Source of the DNA: an uncultured Lachnospiraceae bacterium
GTDB taxonomy: Bacteria; Bacillota; Clostridia; Lachnospirales; Lachnospiraceae
Direction: 5' to 3'
Length of the DNA: 30,489 nt
Assembly: GCA_910586605.1 (NCBI GenBank)
Contig: CAJUJR010000030.1
Coordinates: 1-30,489 of the forward strand
Position 1 is the first letter of the stretch; each line of letters starts with the position of its first letter. Below the pieces are notes generated by a model. The model was not told the DNA's origin and did no database searches. It worked only from the letters and a program-made list of their open reading frames with translations. A program made the position numbers and the translations under genes. Shown piece by piece: positions 1 through 9,176 of the stretch.

Positions 1-55
1 GGGAAGAGATTTTTTATTTTCTTAAATTCGGCTACAATTGGCTGTGAATAGTAAC
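1..55 (+). repeat. Left copy of a 55-bp dispersed/inverted repeat
   Basis: The first 55 bases match the reverse complement of the last 55 bases. The inner 23 bases (33-55), which include GGCTGTGAATAGTAAC, are identical in both copies. The outer part is AT-rich and similar with a few substitutions and a one-base shift. Similarity stops abruptly at base 56. It contains no open reading frame and no transposase. Dispersed intergenic repeats are common in Lachnospiraceae; assigning this one to a known family is not possible from sequence alone. Confidence 0.85.
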
Positions 56-86
56 ATGATTGGAGAAATTTTAAACTTTCGCCAGC

Positions 87-115
87 TTTACACTATATAT
101 TAAATCCGATATAAT
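87..115 (+). promoter_or_regulatory. Sigma-A type promoter for the AAA-ATPase gene
   Basis: TTTACA at 87-92 and TATAAT at 110-115 are separated by 17 bases, close to the vegetative consensus. Transcription would begin near 122, giving a leader of about 38 nt that carries the AAGGTGG ribosome binding site at 147-153. Confidence 0.7.
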
Positions 116-159
116 AATGAAAACATAATGGCCGTATAACAATCAGAAGGTGGTGGAAT

Positions 160-1824
160 ATGGACAAAACAGTAGGGATTGGATATCAGGATTTTGGTGA
201 TTTGTTAAAAGAGAATGTATTTTATATTGATAAGACATATTTTATAAAGGAATGGTGGGAAAATAGGGATGTTGTTACATTGATTACCCGTCCGCGCAGG
301 TTTGGAAAGACCTTGACAATGAGCATGTTGGAATATTTTTTTTCAAACAGGTATGCAGGGCAGGGAAGGATTTTTGAAGGGCTTTCTATATGGGGATACG
401 AGGAGTATAGAAAGCTGCAGGGGGGATATCCGGTGCTCAACCTTTCTTTTGCGAATGTGAAAGGCAGTGATTATCAGAATGTGAAGGAGAAAATTTTTCA
501 AATTATAACTAATTTATATTCTGAAAAGTGTTTTTTAAAGGACGAGGGTGTCTTGGATGAAAAGGATAGGGAATATTTTGGACGTATCGCTTTTGATATG
601 AAAAATAGTGATGCAGAGTTGTCAATTTACCAGCTATCAAAATTTTTATACCAATATTATGGGAAAAAAGTTATTATTCTTTTAGATGAATATGATACGC
701 CGATGCAGGAGGCATATATGGGGGGATATTGGGAGGAGCTTGTTGGGCTGCTTCGTGGGCTTTTTCATTCTGCATTTAAGACGAACCCGTATCTGGAGCG
801 TGCTGTCCTGACTGGAATCACCCGGATTAGCAAAGAGTCTATCTTTTCTGATTTGAATAACCTGGAGGTAGTCACAACAACATCAGATAAATATGCAGAT
901 GTTTTTGGGTTTACAGAAAAAGAAGTTTTTATGGCAATGGAAGAAATGGGGTTACAGAACCAAAAAAAAGAGGTAAAAGAATGGTATGACGGGTTCAATT
1001 TTGGGAAAGAAAAGGATATTTATAATCCATGGTCAATTATTAATTTTTTAAGCAAGGGAAAATTTGCGGCCTATTGGGCAAACAGCAGCAGTAATGGTTT
1101 GATTAGTAAAATTATCCGTGAGGGAAGCACTGATATTAAAGAGGATTTTGAACGGCTGTTACAAGGAGAAGCGATAAAAAGTGAAGTTGATGAAGAAATT
1201 ACGTATTCCCAGCTTGATGACGATGATGAAGCAATATGGAGCCTTCTTCTTGCGGGTGGGTACTTAAAGGTCCTTGGCGTTAGTGGGCAAGAGTATGAGT
1301 TGGCATTGACAAACCATGAAGTGGGCTTAATGTTTGCTAAGATGGCAAAAGGTTGGTTTAAGAAGGGGCATTCAGATTATAATGCTTTTTTAAAAGCGTT
1401 GCTTCTTGGGGATTTGAAGGCAATGAATGCATATATGAACCGGGTAGCGTTAAATACATTCAGTTATTTTGATACAGGGAAAAACCCTTCTTTAGCAGAG
1501 CCAGAACGTTTTTACCATGGCTTTGTACTTGGGCTGCTTGTAGATTTGGCAGACCGCTATGTGCTTACTTCAAACCGGGAAAGCGGATTTGGAAGGTATG
1601 ATGTGCTGTTAGAGCCATTCAATAAAGAAGAGGATGGCATTATTATAGAATTTAAAGTCCATGACCCGGGGGATGGGGGAACATTACAAGATACGGTTCA
1701 GTCTGCCTTAAAGCAGATTGAGGAGAAGGGGTATGGGCAGGAACTTAAAAAGCGTGGCATTCCGGAAGGGCATATCAGGAAGTATGGGTTCGCCTTTGAG
1801 GGAAAGAAGGTATTGATTGGATAA
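160..1824 (+). CDS. AAA-ATPase-like / PD-(D/E)XK nuclease-fold protein
   Basis: This 554-aa protein has the layout of the AAA-ATPase_like (PF09820) plus PDDEXK_9 (PF08011) family, which is common and often multi-copy in Bacteroidetes and Clostridia. A Walker A-like RPRRFGKT lies at residues 44-51 and a Walker B LLDEYDTP with D176-E177. The C-terminal nuclease-fold signature is D481 followed by IIIEFKV with E497 and K499. No signal peptide or membrane segment is visible. The start is set by AAGGTGG six bases upstream. It has its own promoter and is not in an operon with nifJ. The biological role of the family is not established; a selfish or defence-related role is sometimes suspected, which is inference only. 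Its immediate position beside the edge repeat fits a mobile or accessory gene. Confidence 0.85.
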   Translation: MDKTVGIGYQDFGDLLKENVFYIDKTYFIKEWWENRDVVTLITRPRRFGKTLTMSMLEYFFSNRYAGQGRIFEGLSIWGYEEYRKLQGGYPVLNLSFANVKGSDYQNVKEKIFQIITNLYSEKCFLKDEGVLDEKDREYFGRIAFDMKNSDAELSIYQLSKFLYQYYGKKVIILLDEYDTPMQEAYMGGYWEELVGLLRGLFHSAFKTNPYLERAVLTGITRISKESIFSDLNNLEVVTTTSDKYADVFGFTEKEVFMAMEEMGLQNQKKEVKEWYDGFNFGKEKDIYNPWSIINFLSKGKFAAYWANSSSNGLISKIIREGSTDIKEDFERLLQGEAIKSEVDEEITYSQLDDDDEAIWSLLLAGGYLKVLGVSGQEYELALTNHEVGLMFAKMAKGWFKKGHSDYNAFLKALLLGDLKAMNAYMNRVALNTFSYFDTGKNPSLAEPERFYHGFVLGLLVDLADRYVLTSNRESGFGRYDVLLEPFNKEEDGIIIEFKVHDPGDGGTLQDTVQSALKQIEEKGYGQELKKRGIPEGHIRKYGFAFEGKKVLIG

Positions 1825-1920
1825 TTTCTGCAAAATACAATGTTTTTTCCAAATAGTTCCTAAGTATATAAAATTTTTGTGAACTCTCTCAAATTCCGAC
1901 AAAAACAGTTAACTCACTTC

Positions 1921-1949
1921 TTTACTTTTTTGCGTCTAAGTGCTAAAAT
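1921..1949 (+). promoter_or_regulatory. Promoter of nifJ
   Basis: TTTACT at 1921-1926 and TAAAAT at 1944-1949 are 17 bases apart, and TGC directly before the -10 makes it an extended -10 element. The predicted start is near 1956, followed by AAGGAGG at 1971-1977 ahead of the nifJ ATG. Confidence 0.65.
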
Positions 1950-1988
1950 GGTGAGCAGAATTAAAATATTAAGGAGGAATATATAAAA

Positions 1989-4900
1989 ATGGCTAGAGCG
2001 AAACAATCCATGGATGGTAATACAGCCGCAGCTCATGTAGCATACGCCTACACAGAAGTAGCTGGTATCTATCCGATTACACCTTCAAGCCCAATGGCTG
2101 ACTCAGTTGATATGTGGTCAGCAGCAGGACAGAAGAACATTTTTGACAACACAGTTAAGGTTGTAGAGATGGAGTCTGAGGCAGGCGCTGCCGGTACAGT
2201 GCATGGTTCTCTTGCAGCAGGCGCTCTTACTACAACGTTTACGGCATCTCAGGGACTTCTTCTTATGATCCCGAATATGTACAAGATTGCCGGTGAGCAG
2301 TTACCTTCCGTGTTCCATGTATCTGCCCGTACGGTATCTACACATGCTTTGAACATCTTTGGTGACCACAGCGATGTTTATGCCTGCCGTCAGACTGGTT
2401 TTGCTATGTTGGCAGAGACAAACCCACAGGAAGTTATGGACTTAAGCCCTGTTGCCCATTTGGCAGCACTGGAAGGGAAAGTTCCGTTCATTAACTTCTT
2501 TGATGGTTTCCGTACATCCCATGAAATCCAGAAAATTGAAAAGTGGGATTATGAGGATTTAAAGGAAATGTGTCCAATGGATGCGGTTGAGGAATTTCGC
2601 CGCCATGCATTGAACCCAGAACATCCAGCAGCTCGCGGCTCCCATGAAAATGGTGATGTATTCTTCCAGCATCGTGAGGCTTGTAACAAAGCATATGATG
2701 AACTTCCTGCAGTTGTAGAGAAGTACATGAAGAAGGTCAATGAGAAGTTAGGGACGGATTATGACCTGTTCAATTACTATGGCGCTCCTGATGCAGACCG
2801 TGTGATTATCGCTATGGGTTCCATTTGTGACGTGGCAGAAGAAGTAATTGATTATTTAACTACTAAGGGCGAAAAAGTTGGCTTGATTAAGGTTCGCTTA
2901 TACCGTCCATGGTCTCCGGAAGCAATTTTAAAGGTGATTCCTGAGACTGCTAAGAAGATTGCAGTGCTTGACCGTACAAAAGAGCCGGGTTCCCTGGGTG
3001 ATCCATTATATCTGGACGTGGCAGCAACTCTCCGTGAAGCTGGCAAAACAGATATTATCCTGACAGGCGGACGTTATGGCCTTGGTTCTAAGGATACCCC
3101 TCCTTCCTCTGTATTTGCAGTATACAAGGAACTGGAAAAGGATGATCCGAAGCCTCGTTTCACAATTGGTATTGTGGATGATGTAACAAACTTAAGCCTT
3201 CCAGAAGTTAAGCCAGCTCCGATTACTTCTGCACCAGGTACAAAAGAATGCAAGTTCTGGGGACTTGGCGGTGATGGTACGGTAGGCGCTAATAAGAACT
3301 CTACGAAGATTATTGGTGATCATACAGATAAATACATCCAGGCATATTTCCAGTATGACTCAAAGAAAACAGGTGGTGTTACAATTTCCCATCTCCGTTT
3401 CGGCGATAATCCGATAAAGAGCCCATACTATATTAATCAGGCTGACTTTGTAGCATGCCATAACCCATCTTATGTTGTAAATGGCTTTAAGATGGTTCAG
3501 GATGTTAAGCCAGGCGGTGTATTTATGATTAACTGCCAGTGGTCTGACGAAGAATTAGAAACAAAATTAAATGCAGAAGCAAAGAAATATATTGCAGATA
3601 ACAATATCCAGCTTTATACAATTAATGCAATTGACAAGGCAATCGAAATCGGAATGGGGAAACGTACTAATACAATTCTCCAGTCTGCATTCTTTAAGTT
3701 AGCAGATGTAATGCCAATTGACGAAGCTGTTGAATATATGAAGCAGGCAGCTAAGAAGTCTTATTCTAAGAAGGGTGATGCTGTTGTAGAAATGAACTAC
3801 AAAGCAATTGACGCAGGTGTGGATGCTGTACATAAAGTAGAGATTCCTGCATCTTGGTCAAACCCAGAAGCTGACGCTCCTGCTAAGGAACTGACAGGCC
3901 GTCCAGAAGTTGTTAAACTTGTAAAAGACCTTCTTGAGCCGATTTCCAAGATGGACGGTGACAGCCTTCCGGTATCAGCATTTATGGAGAACCCAGATGG
4001 GCAGTTCGAGACAGGCGCTTCTGCTTATGAGAAGCGTGGTACTGCTGTAACGGTACCTGTATGGGATCCAGAAAGCTGTGTTCAGTGTAATAACTGTGCA
4101 TTTGTATGTTCCCATGCTACCATCCGTCCATTCTTGCTGAGCGAGGATGAAGTAAAGGCTGCGCCTTCAAATATTAAGACGGCAGATACAAAGCCTAAAG
4201 CTAGTGAATTTAAGTTTGCAATGAGCGTATCCCCACTTGATTGTATGGGATGCGGCGAGTGTATTACTGTCTGCCCGGCAGCAGATAAGGGTGCAATTAA
4301 GATGGTTCCACAGGAGTCACAGTCAGCAGAGCAGCCGGTATTTGATTACTTAGTTGCTAATGTTGGCAAGAAGGAAAGCGGATTTGCCGACGATACTCCA
4401 AAGGGAAGCCAGTTTAACCAGCCGCTCCTTGAATTCTCAGGAAGCTGTGCAGGTTGTGCAGAGACATCTTATGCCCGCCTGATTACACAGTTGTTTGGTG
4501 AGCAGATGTATATTTCCAATGCTACAGGATGTTCTTCTATCTGGGGAAATCCGGCAGCTACATCACCATATACAGTAAATAAGGATTCTAAGAAGGGTCC
4601 AGCATGGTCAAACTCCCTCTTTGAGGATAATGCAGAGCATGGTCTTGGTATGCATATTGGGCAGAAGTATCTCCGTGACCAGGCAATTGAAACATTAAAG
4701 GAAATTGCAGCATCAGATGAAGCATCTGCTGAGGTAAAGGCTGCAATTGATAAATATATGGAAACAAAGGATGATACCAGAGCAAATGCACCTGCAACAG
4801 AAGCCCTGATTGCAGAGCTTGAGAAATGTGGATGCGAAAAATCCAAAGCAGTCCTTGCTAAGAAAGATTATCTTTCTAAGAAGTCTGTATGGATCTTTGG

Positions 4901-5543
4901 TGGTGACGGATGGGCATATGACATCGGCTTTGGCGGACTTGACCATGTGCTTGCTTCCGGTGAAAATGTAAACGTAATGGTATTTGATACAGAAATGTAT
5001 TCTAATACAGGTGGACAGGCATCAAAAGCTTCTAATATTGGTGAAGTTTGCCAGTTTGCTGCTGCTGGTAAGGAAATCGGCAAGAAGAGCCTTGCTGAAA
5101 TCGCTATGAGCTATGGCTATGTATATGTAGCACAGATTGCCCTTGGCGCAAACCCTGCACAGACAGTAAAGGCAATTACAGAGGCTGAGGCATATAACGG
5201 ACCATCCCTGATTATTGGTTACGCTCCATGCGAGCTTCATGGTATCGCAAAGGGCGGCATGAATCACTGCCAGGATGAAATGAAGAAGGCTGTTAAGGCT
5301 GGTTACTGGAACCTCTTCTCCTTCAACCCACAGCTTAAGGCAGAAGGGAAGAATCCATTTACCTTCGCATCTGAGAAGCAGACAGATTTTGGCGGATATC
5401 AGGACTTCCTGAACAACGAAGCACGTTATACACGTCTGGTAAAACCATTCCCAGAGCGTGCTGAAAAACTCTTTAAAGAGTCTGAAGAAGCTGCAAAAGC
5501 CCGTTATGAGCATTTACAGAAACTGGTTGAGCTTTATAAATAA
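1989..5543 (+). CDS. nifJ: Pyruvate:ferredoxin (flavodoxin) oxidoreductase
   Basis: This 1184-aa single-chain enzyme oxidatively decarboxylates pyruvate to acetyl-CoA and CO2, reducing ferredoxin or flavodoxin. It acts in the cytoplasm at the centre of anaerobic fermentation. The N-terminal pyruvate-binding domain carries YPITPSSPMAD. Two ferredoxin-type [4Fe-4S] motifs are at C697/C700/C703/C707 and C752/C755/C758/C762. The proximal cluster ligands are C820, C823, C848 and C1081. The thiamine diphosphate motif begins GGDGWAYDIG at about 971 and continues to DTEMYSNTGGQASK. Length and domain order match the usual homodimeric enzyme. Its own promoter and a strong terminator make it a single-gene unit. 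Its codon usage is distinctly plainer (AAG, GGT, CTT rich) than its neighbours, as expected for a highly expressed gene. Confidence 0.98.
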   Translation: MARAKQSMDGNTAAAHVAYAYTEVAGIYPITPSSPMADSVDMWSAAGQKNIFDNTVKVVEMESEAGAAGTVHGSLAAGALTTTFTASQGLLLMIPNMYKIAGEQLPSVFHVSARTVSTHALNIFGDHSDVYACRQTGFAMLAETNPQEVMDLSPVAHLAALEGKVPFINFFDGFRTSHEIQKIEKWDYEDLKEMCPMDAVEEFRRHALNPEHPAARGSHENGDVFFQHREACNKAYDELPAVVEKYMKKVNEKLGTDYDLFNYYGAPDADRVIIAMGSICDVAEEVIDYLTTKGEKVGLIKVRLYRPWSPEAILKVIPETAKKIAVLDRTKEPGSLGDPLYLDVAATLREAGKTDIILTGGRYGLGSKDTPPSSVFAVYKELEKDDPKPRFTIGIVDDVTNLSLPEVKPAPITSAPGTKECKFWGLGGDGTVGANKNSTKIIGDHTDKYIQAYFQYDSKKTGGVTISHLRFGDNPIKSPYYINQADFVACHNPSYVVNGFKMVQDVKPGGVFMINCQWSDEELETKLNAEAKKYIADNNIQLYTINAIDKAIEIGMGKRTNTILQSAFFKLADVMPIDEAVEYMKQAAKKSYSKKGDAVVEMNYKAIDAGVDAVHKVEIPASWSNPEADAPAKELTGRPEVVKLVKDLLEPISKMDGDSLPVSAFMENPDGQFETGASAYEKRGTAVTVPVWDPESCVQCNNCAFVCSHATIRPFLLSEDEVKAAPSNIKTADTKPKASEFKFAMSVSPLDCMGCGECITVCPAADKGAIKMVPQESQSAEQPVFDYLVANVGKKESGFADDTPKGSQFNQPLLEFSGSCAGCAETSYARLITQLFGEQMYISNATGCSSIWGNPAATSPYTVNKDSKKGPAWSNSLFEDNAEHGLGMHIGQKYLRDQAIETLKEIAASDEASAEVKAAIDKYMETKDDTRANAPATEALIAELEKCGCEKSKAVLAKKDYLSKKSVWIFGGDGWAYDIGFGGLDHVLASGENVNVMVFDTEMYSNTGGQASKASNIGEVCQFAAAGKEIGKKSLAEIAMSYGYVYVAQIALGANPAQTVKAITEAEAYNGPSLIIGYAPCELHGIAKGGMNHCQDEMKKAVKAGYWNLFSFNPQLKAEGKNPFTFASEKQTDFGGYQDFLNNEARYTRLVKPFPERAEKLFKESEEAAKARYEHLQKLVELYK

Positions 5544-5566
5544 TTACAGTAAATTACTGTTAATAA

Positions 5567-5603
5567 AACCCCCATTCGGTTTTTTCGGATGGGGGTTGTT
5601 TTT
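5567..5603 (+). terminator. Rho-independent terminator of nifJ
   Basis: AACCCCCATTCG at 5567-5578 pairs with CGGATGGGGGTT at 5586-5597 (12 bp including one G-U), around a 7-base loop, followed by GTTTTT. It sits 24 bases after the nifJ stop. A small perfect inverted repeat (ACAGTAA/TTACTGT, 5546-5560) lies between them. Confidence 0.93.
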
Positions 5604-5677
5604 CGGTTCAGGCAGTTGTCCGTGCGCGCATCTGCAGAAAACTTAAAAAGCAAAGCAATTCGATTAACAAAATAAAA

Positions 5678-5706
5678 TTTACTTTCCTTGCTAATTTTGG
5701 TATAAT
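5678..5706 (+). promoter_or_regulatory. Promoter of the DUF4358-MBOAT-DHHW cluster
   Basis: TTTACT at 5678-5683 and TATAAT at 5701-5706 are separated by 17 bases, with an extended -10 (TGG directly before TATAAT). The leader would be about 107 nt. Near its 5' end is an 8-bp hairpin, TATATCAT (5719-5726) with ATGATATA (5740-5747), which could stabilise the transcript or be a regulator site; that is inference. Confidence 0.7.
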
Positions 5707-5819
5707 AGGGTTATCATATATATCATTTTTATAAGAAGGATGATATAAGTAAGAATCATTCGGGGTGCAAACATATTGCTTAAGAAGAATGGGTAAGACA
5801 GAAATGGAGGTAATAGGAT

Positions 5820-6386
5820 ATGAGAAAAAAATTAGTAGCAGCTTTATTGGCAGTATCATTAACAGCAGGAAGCCTAGGGGCTGTCCCAATGCCAGGAAAT
5901 ACAGAAGTGGTAGCGGAAGCAGCAAAGAAAAAGACGCCTACTGTTAAAAAAATCCGTCAGGCGATTATGAAAAAGTTTGGTAACAATTATCTTGCAGATT
6001 TGCTTTTGACAAAAACAGAAATTAAACAGAGGTATGGGATTTCCTCATCCTGGTATTCTGATATTATCGCGGAGGTACCTATGATGAGCGCCCATGTTGA
6101 TACGCTTATTATTGCAAAAGCAAAAAATAAAACATCCAAGAAAAAGATTAAAAAGAAGCTTACAGATTATAGGGCAAACCTTATTAAGGACACATGCCAG
6201 TATCCTATGAATTTATTGAAGATACAGGCATCAAGGGTATATGAAAAAGATAATTATGTGTTCTTTATTATGCTTGGGCAAGTTGACAGCAAAACGGCGG
6301 AATCAATGACGGAAGAGCAGATTATAAAGGCATATAAGGCAGAAAACCAGAAGGCAGTTTCTGTAATTAATTCCCTGTTTAAGTAG
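5820..6386 (+). CDS. Exported DUF4358 family protein
   Basis: This 188-aa protein has a signal peptide: MRKK, a hydrophobic stretch at 5-22, and a plausible AEA-A cleavage at 34/35. The mature part is strongly basic and includes an internal lysine cluster near residues 106-118. The segments WYSDIIAEVPMMSAHVDT and QYPMNLLKIQASRV, with a hydrophobic YVFFIMLG near the end, fit the DUF4358 family (PF14270) as I recall it from Lachnospiraceae. Start chosen from GGAGG at 5806-5810. No enzymatic role is known for the family. It sits directly before an MBOAT/DHHW pair, so a part in surface polymer acylation is a reasonable inference, for example as an accessory or substrate-presenting factor outside the membrane. 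Confidence 0.8.
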   Translation: MRKKLVAALLAVSLTAGSLGAVPMPGNTEVVAEAAKKKTPTVKKIRQAIMKKFGNNYLADLLLTKTEIKQRYGISSSWYSDIIAEVPMMSAHVDTLIIAKAKNKTSKKKIKKKLTDYRANLIKDTCQYPMNLLKIQASRVYEKDNYVFFIMLGQVDSKTAESMTEEQIIKAYKAENQKAVSVINSLFK

Positions 6387-6390
6387 AAAA

Positions 6391-6463
6391 AGGAAAGTGT
6401 GAAAGATCATTCTATAGAGGCAAAATATGTCTCTATAGAATGATGATTGTTTCACACAGGAAA
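6391..6463. repeat. MITE-like inverted-repeat element with flanking direct repeats
   Basis: The core 6397-6457 begins GTGTGAAA and ends TTTCACAC. The inner arms ATCATTCTATAGAG (6406-6419) and CTCTATAGAATGAT (6431-6444) also pair, around an 11-base loop. It is bracketed by AGGAAA at 6391-6396 and 6458-6463, like a target-site duplication. It codes for nothing. There is no T-run after the second arm, so it is not a classical terminator. The transcript would fold into a long hairpin between the DUF4358 and MBOAT genes. Confidence 0.55.
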
Positions 6464-6528
6464 GCGCCAATGCAGCGTTTTTCAATGCTGTTACTCCGCC
6501 GGCCAGAGGCGGCAGAATGGAGATATTT

Positions 6529-7953
6529 ATGGTATTTAGTAGTTTGCTGTTTTTGTTCCGTTTTCTGCCATGTGTTTTCATCCTTTATTTTATAACGCCT
6601 TCTTGTATGAAAAATACATGGAAAAACCTGGTTTTATTTTTGGTAAGCCTTGTATTTTATGCATGGGGGGAGCCAATTTATATTGTCCTAATGCTATTTT
6701 CAACAGTTGTGGATTATATTAATGGAGGGCTGGCAGGATATTTTATCCAAAGGGAAAACAAAAAGGCTGCAAAGGTTTTTGTGTTATTATCGGTGATAAT
6801 AAATTTATCGCTTCTTGGAGTATTTAAATATACAGGGTTTATTACTGACATCTGGAACCAGGTGACGGGAATGGATATTAGGGTAAAAGAGCTTGCGTTG
6901 CCTATAGGCATTTCTTTTTATACCTTCCAGACAATGTCCTATACAATTGATGTTTATCGGAAAGACGCCAAACCGGAAAGGAATATTATTAATTTTGGCG
7001 CTTATGTTTCGATGTTTCCACAGCTTATTGCTGGGCCGGTGGTAAGGTTTAAAGAAATTTCTGTTTATTTGCGTGAAAGGAAAGGTTCCATTGAAAAGCT
7101 GTCATATGGCGTTCTTAGATTTGTGACAGGGCTTGGCAAAAAAGTGATTTTTGCGAATCAGGCGGGGGAAATTTTTAAGACAGTGACAGCATATTCAGGG
7201 GAAAACCTTACGACTGTGTCTGCATGGTTTGGTATGCTGATGTTTGCGCTACAGATTTATTTTGATTTCTCCGGGTATTCTGATATGGCAATTGGGCTTA
7301 TGGCAATTTTTGGGTTTGATATTCCCGAAAATTTTGATTACCCATATATGTCTAAAAGCATTACGGAATTTTGGCGCAGATGGCACATATCGCTGGGTAC
7401 ATGGTTTAAAGAGTATGTATATATACCATTAGGCGGAAGCAAAAAGAGCATGGCAAGGACTTTTATTAATATATTTACAGTATGGTTCCTGACAGGTTTA
7501 TGGCATGGAGCTAGCTGGAATTTTATAGCCTGGGGCATTTATTTCTGCCTTTTTCTTGTGCTGGAAAAGCTGGGGCTTCTGAAAATCCTGGACAGGCTTC
7601 CGGCTTTGGTAAGCCGTGTCTATGCACTAACAATTATATATTTTGGCTGGCTTTTGTTTGCATGGGAAGATATCGCACACCACAGGGTTTTTATAAAGGC
7701 AATGACTGGAAGTGCTGGCGCAGGGTTTGTCAATAATAACACGATGTACTTGGTTGTAAGCAATGCTGTCCTTTTAGCCCTGCTTATTATTGGAAGTACG
7801 AATATCCCGGCGAAGCTGGGGACATGGGTGTGTTTAAAAAATGAAGTTCTTGCTGTTATTTTGAAAACATTGTTTATTGTTGGGGTATTTTTAGTATCGG
7901 TCGCTTATCTGGTAAATGGTACGTATAATCCGTTTTTATATTTCAGGTTTTAA
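6529..7953 (+). CDS. MBOAT family membrane O-acyltransferase (AlgI/DltB-like)
   Basis: This multi-pass membrane protein of 474 aa moves acyl (usually acetyl) groups across the membrane to an extracytoplasmic polymer. The conserved MBOAT features are present: the PIGISFYTFQTMSYTIDVYR segment, QLIAGPVVRF, EFWRRWHISLGTWFKEYVY with H286, and the putative catalytic histidine in GLWHGASWN (H326). I prefer ATG 6529 over the in-frame ATG 6517, because GGAG at 6519-6522 lies six bases before it and MVFSSLLFLFRFLP is the typical family N-terminus. It is followed 89 bases later by a DHHW protein, the usual AlgI/AlgJ-like pairing. The acceptor polymer cannot be read from the sequence. Confidence 0.92.
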   Translation: MVFSSLLFLFRFLPCVFILYFITPSCMKNTWKNLVLFLVSLVFYAWGEPIYIVLMLFSTVVDYINGGLAGYFIQRENKKAAKVFVLLSVIINLSLLGVFKYTGFITDIWNQVTGMDIRVKELALPIGISFYTFQTMSYTIDVYRKDAKPERNIINFGAYVSMFPQLIAGPVVRFKEISVYLRERKGSIEKLSYGVLRFVTGLGKKVIFANQAGEIFKTVTAYSGENLTTVSAWFGMLMFALQIYFDFSGYSDMAIGLMAIFGFDIPENFDYPYMSKSITEFWRRWHISLGTWFKEYVYIPLGGSKKSMARTFINIFTVWFLTGLWHGASWNFIAWGIYFCLFLVLEKLGLLKILDRLPALVSRVYALTIIYFGWLLFAWEDIAHHRVFIKAMTGSAGAGFVNNNTMYLVVSNAVLLALLIIGSTNIPAKLGTWVCLKNEVLAVILKTLFIVGVFLVSVAYLVNGTYNPFLYFRF

Positions 7954-8042
7954 GTAATGCTCTACGTCCGTTTCTGAAAAAAGAGTGGCTGTGGGTAATA
8001 ATTGATTTAAAGGAAATAAGAATGTGCAGGAGAGGAATGGTT

Positions 8043-9170
8043 ATGAAGCGTTTTTTTCGGTTAGTACCGTCATTGGTATTTTTTGCCATGATTTTGGCGA
8101 TAATGGCTGTAGGGATAGTTCAAAAGGATAAAACGTATTCTTCTGCAGAAAACAGGATGCTGCAGGAATTTCCTAAGCTTTCAGTTAAAAGGCTTCTGAA
8201 TGGGAAGTTCCAGAAAAAATATGAAACATATCTTAGCGACCAGTTTCCACAAAGGGATTTATGGGTGAAATTCCAGACAACCGCAGAAAGGGTATTTGGC
8301 AAAAAAGAGTCAAATGGCGTATATTTTGGAAAAGATGGATTTCTTTTAGAAAAATATACGAAAGAAGAGTTCGATAAAAAACTTGTAAATAAAAATGTCC
8401 GAGCTCTTGGAAAATTTGTAAAACGGGCTTCTAAGTCGGCAGAGGTTAAGGTTATGATGGTTCCATCGAAAACATATACACTTGATAATTATCTGCCGGC
8501 TTTTGCAGAAACATATGATGAAGCTATTTTTTACAATCAATTGGAAAAGGAGCTTCCGGAATCCGTGCTGGTACCTGTCTGTGATATGATGCAGAATCAT
8601 AAGAAAGAATATATTTATTACAAAACAGACCATCACTGGACGACTTTTGGCGCCTGGTATGGATATGTATCTTATTTGGAATCTTGTAAAAAGGATGGTA
8701 AAATTGCAGAACCTAAGAAAGACTTAGAAGAGGTTTCAGATAATTTCCTTGGTACAACTTATTCTAAGGTAAATATATATTCCCAAAAAGATAAAATCTA
8801 TATTTATGAGCCAAAACATGAGATGAAGGTTGTATATAACCTTGGGGAAAAGACCGGGAAAACCTTTTATGAGAAAAAATACTTAAAGAAGAAAGATAAA
8901 TACAGCGTGTTTTTTGGTGGTAACCAGGCGGTTCTTGAGATATCCGGAGGCGCTAAGAAGGAAGAAACATTGCTGGTTATTAAAGATTCTTTTGCAAATT
9001 GTATGATTCCATTTCTTGCAGAGGATTATGGGAAAGTGGTTGTAGCAGATATGCGCCATCTTAATATAGGCATGTCTATGCTTTTAAGAAAATTCAGGCC
9101 AACAAAGGTTCTTGTCCTTTATAATACCATACAGTTTATGCAGGATAAAGAATTTGCAATAAAGCCATAA
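8043..9170 (+). CDS. DHHW family protein (AlgJ/AlgX-like, SGNH-fold)
   Basis: This 375-aa protein has an N-terminal signal anchor (about residues 5-27) and an extracytoplasmic domain. The signature DHHWT is at 196-200, and the nucleophile-like IKDSFAN (D315, S316) follows near the end. This agrees with the AlgJ/AlgX group, SGNH-type acyltransferases or esterases that act with MBOAT proteins in polysaccharide O-acetylation. ATG 8043 is favoured because AGGAGAGG at 8028-8035 lies seven bases upstream. Upstream in-frame ATGs at 8022 and 8037 are possible but less well placed. With the preceding DUF4358 and MBOAT genes it forms a co-oriented three-gene cluster behind one strong promoter. Which polymer is modified is unknown. 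Confidence 0.88.
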   Translation: MKRFFRLVPSLVFFAMILAIMAVGIVQKDKTYSSAENRMLQEFPKLSVKRLLNGKFQKKYETYLSDQFPQRDLWVKFQTTAERVFGKKESNGVYFGKDGFLLEKYTKEEFDKKLVNKNVRALGKFVKRASKSAEVKVMMVPSKTYTLDNYLPAFAETYDEAIFYNQLEKELPESVLVPVCDMMQNHKKEYIYYKTDHHWTTFGAWYGYVSYLESCKKDGKIAEPKKDLEEVSDNFLGTTYSKVNIYSQKDKIYIYEPKHEMKVVYNLGEKTGKTFYEKKYLKKKDKYSVFFGGNQAVLEISGGAKKEETLLVIKDSFANCMIPFLAEDYGKVVVADMRHLNIGMSMLLRKFRPTKVLVLYNTIQFMQDKEFAIKP

Positions 9171-9176
9171 TGGTAA

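Noticed and set aside
5022..5513. Long minus-strand open frames inside nifJ, priA and the chemoreceptor (also 19595-20125 and 28033-28569)
   Set aside because: They lie opposite strongly conserved coding sequence, lack ribosome sites and show low-complexity or Ser/Cys-rich translations typical of shadows.
6440..6595. 51-codon frame starting in the hairpin and overlapping the MBOAT start
   Set aside because: It has no ribosome site and lies mostly inside the well-supported MBOAT gene in another frame.
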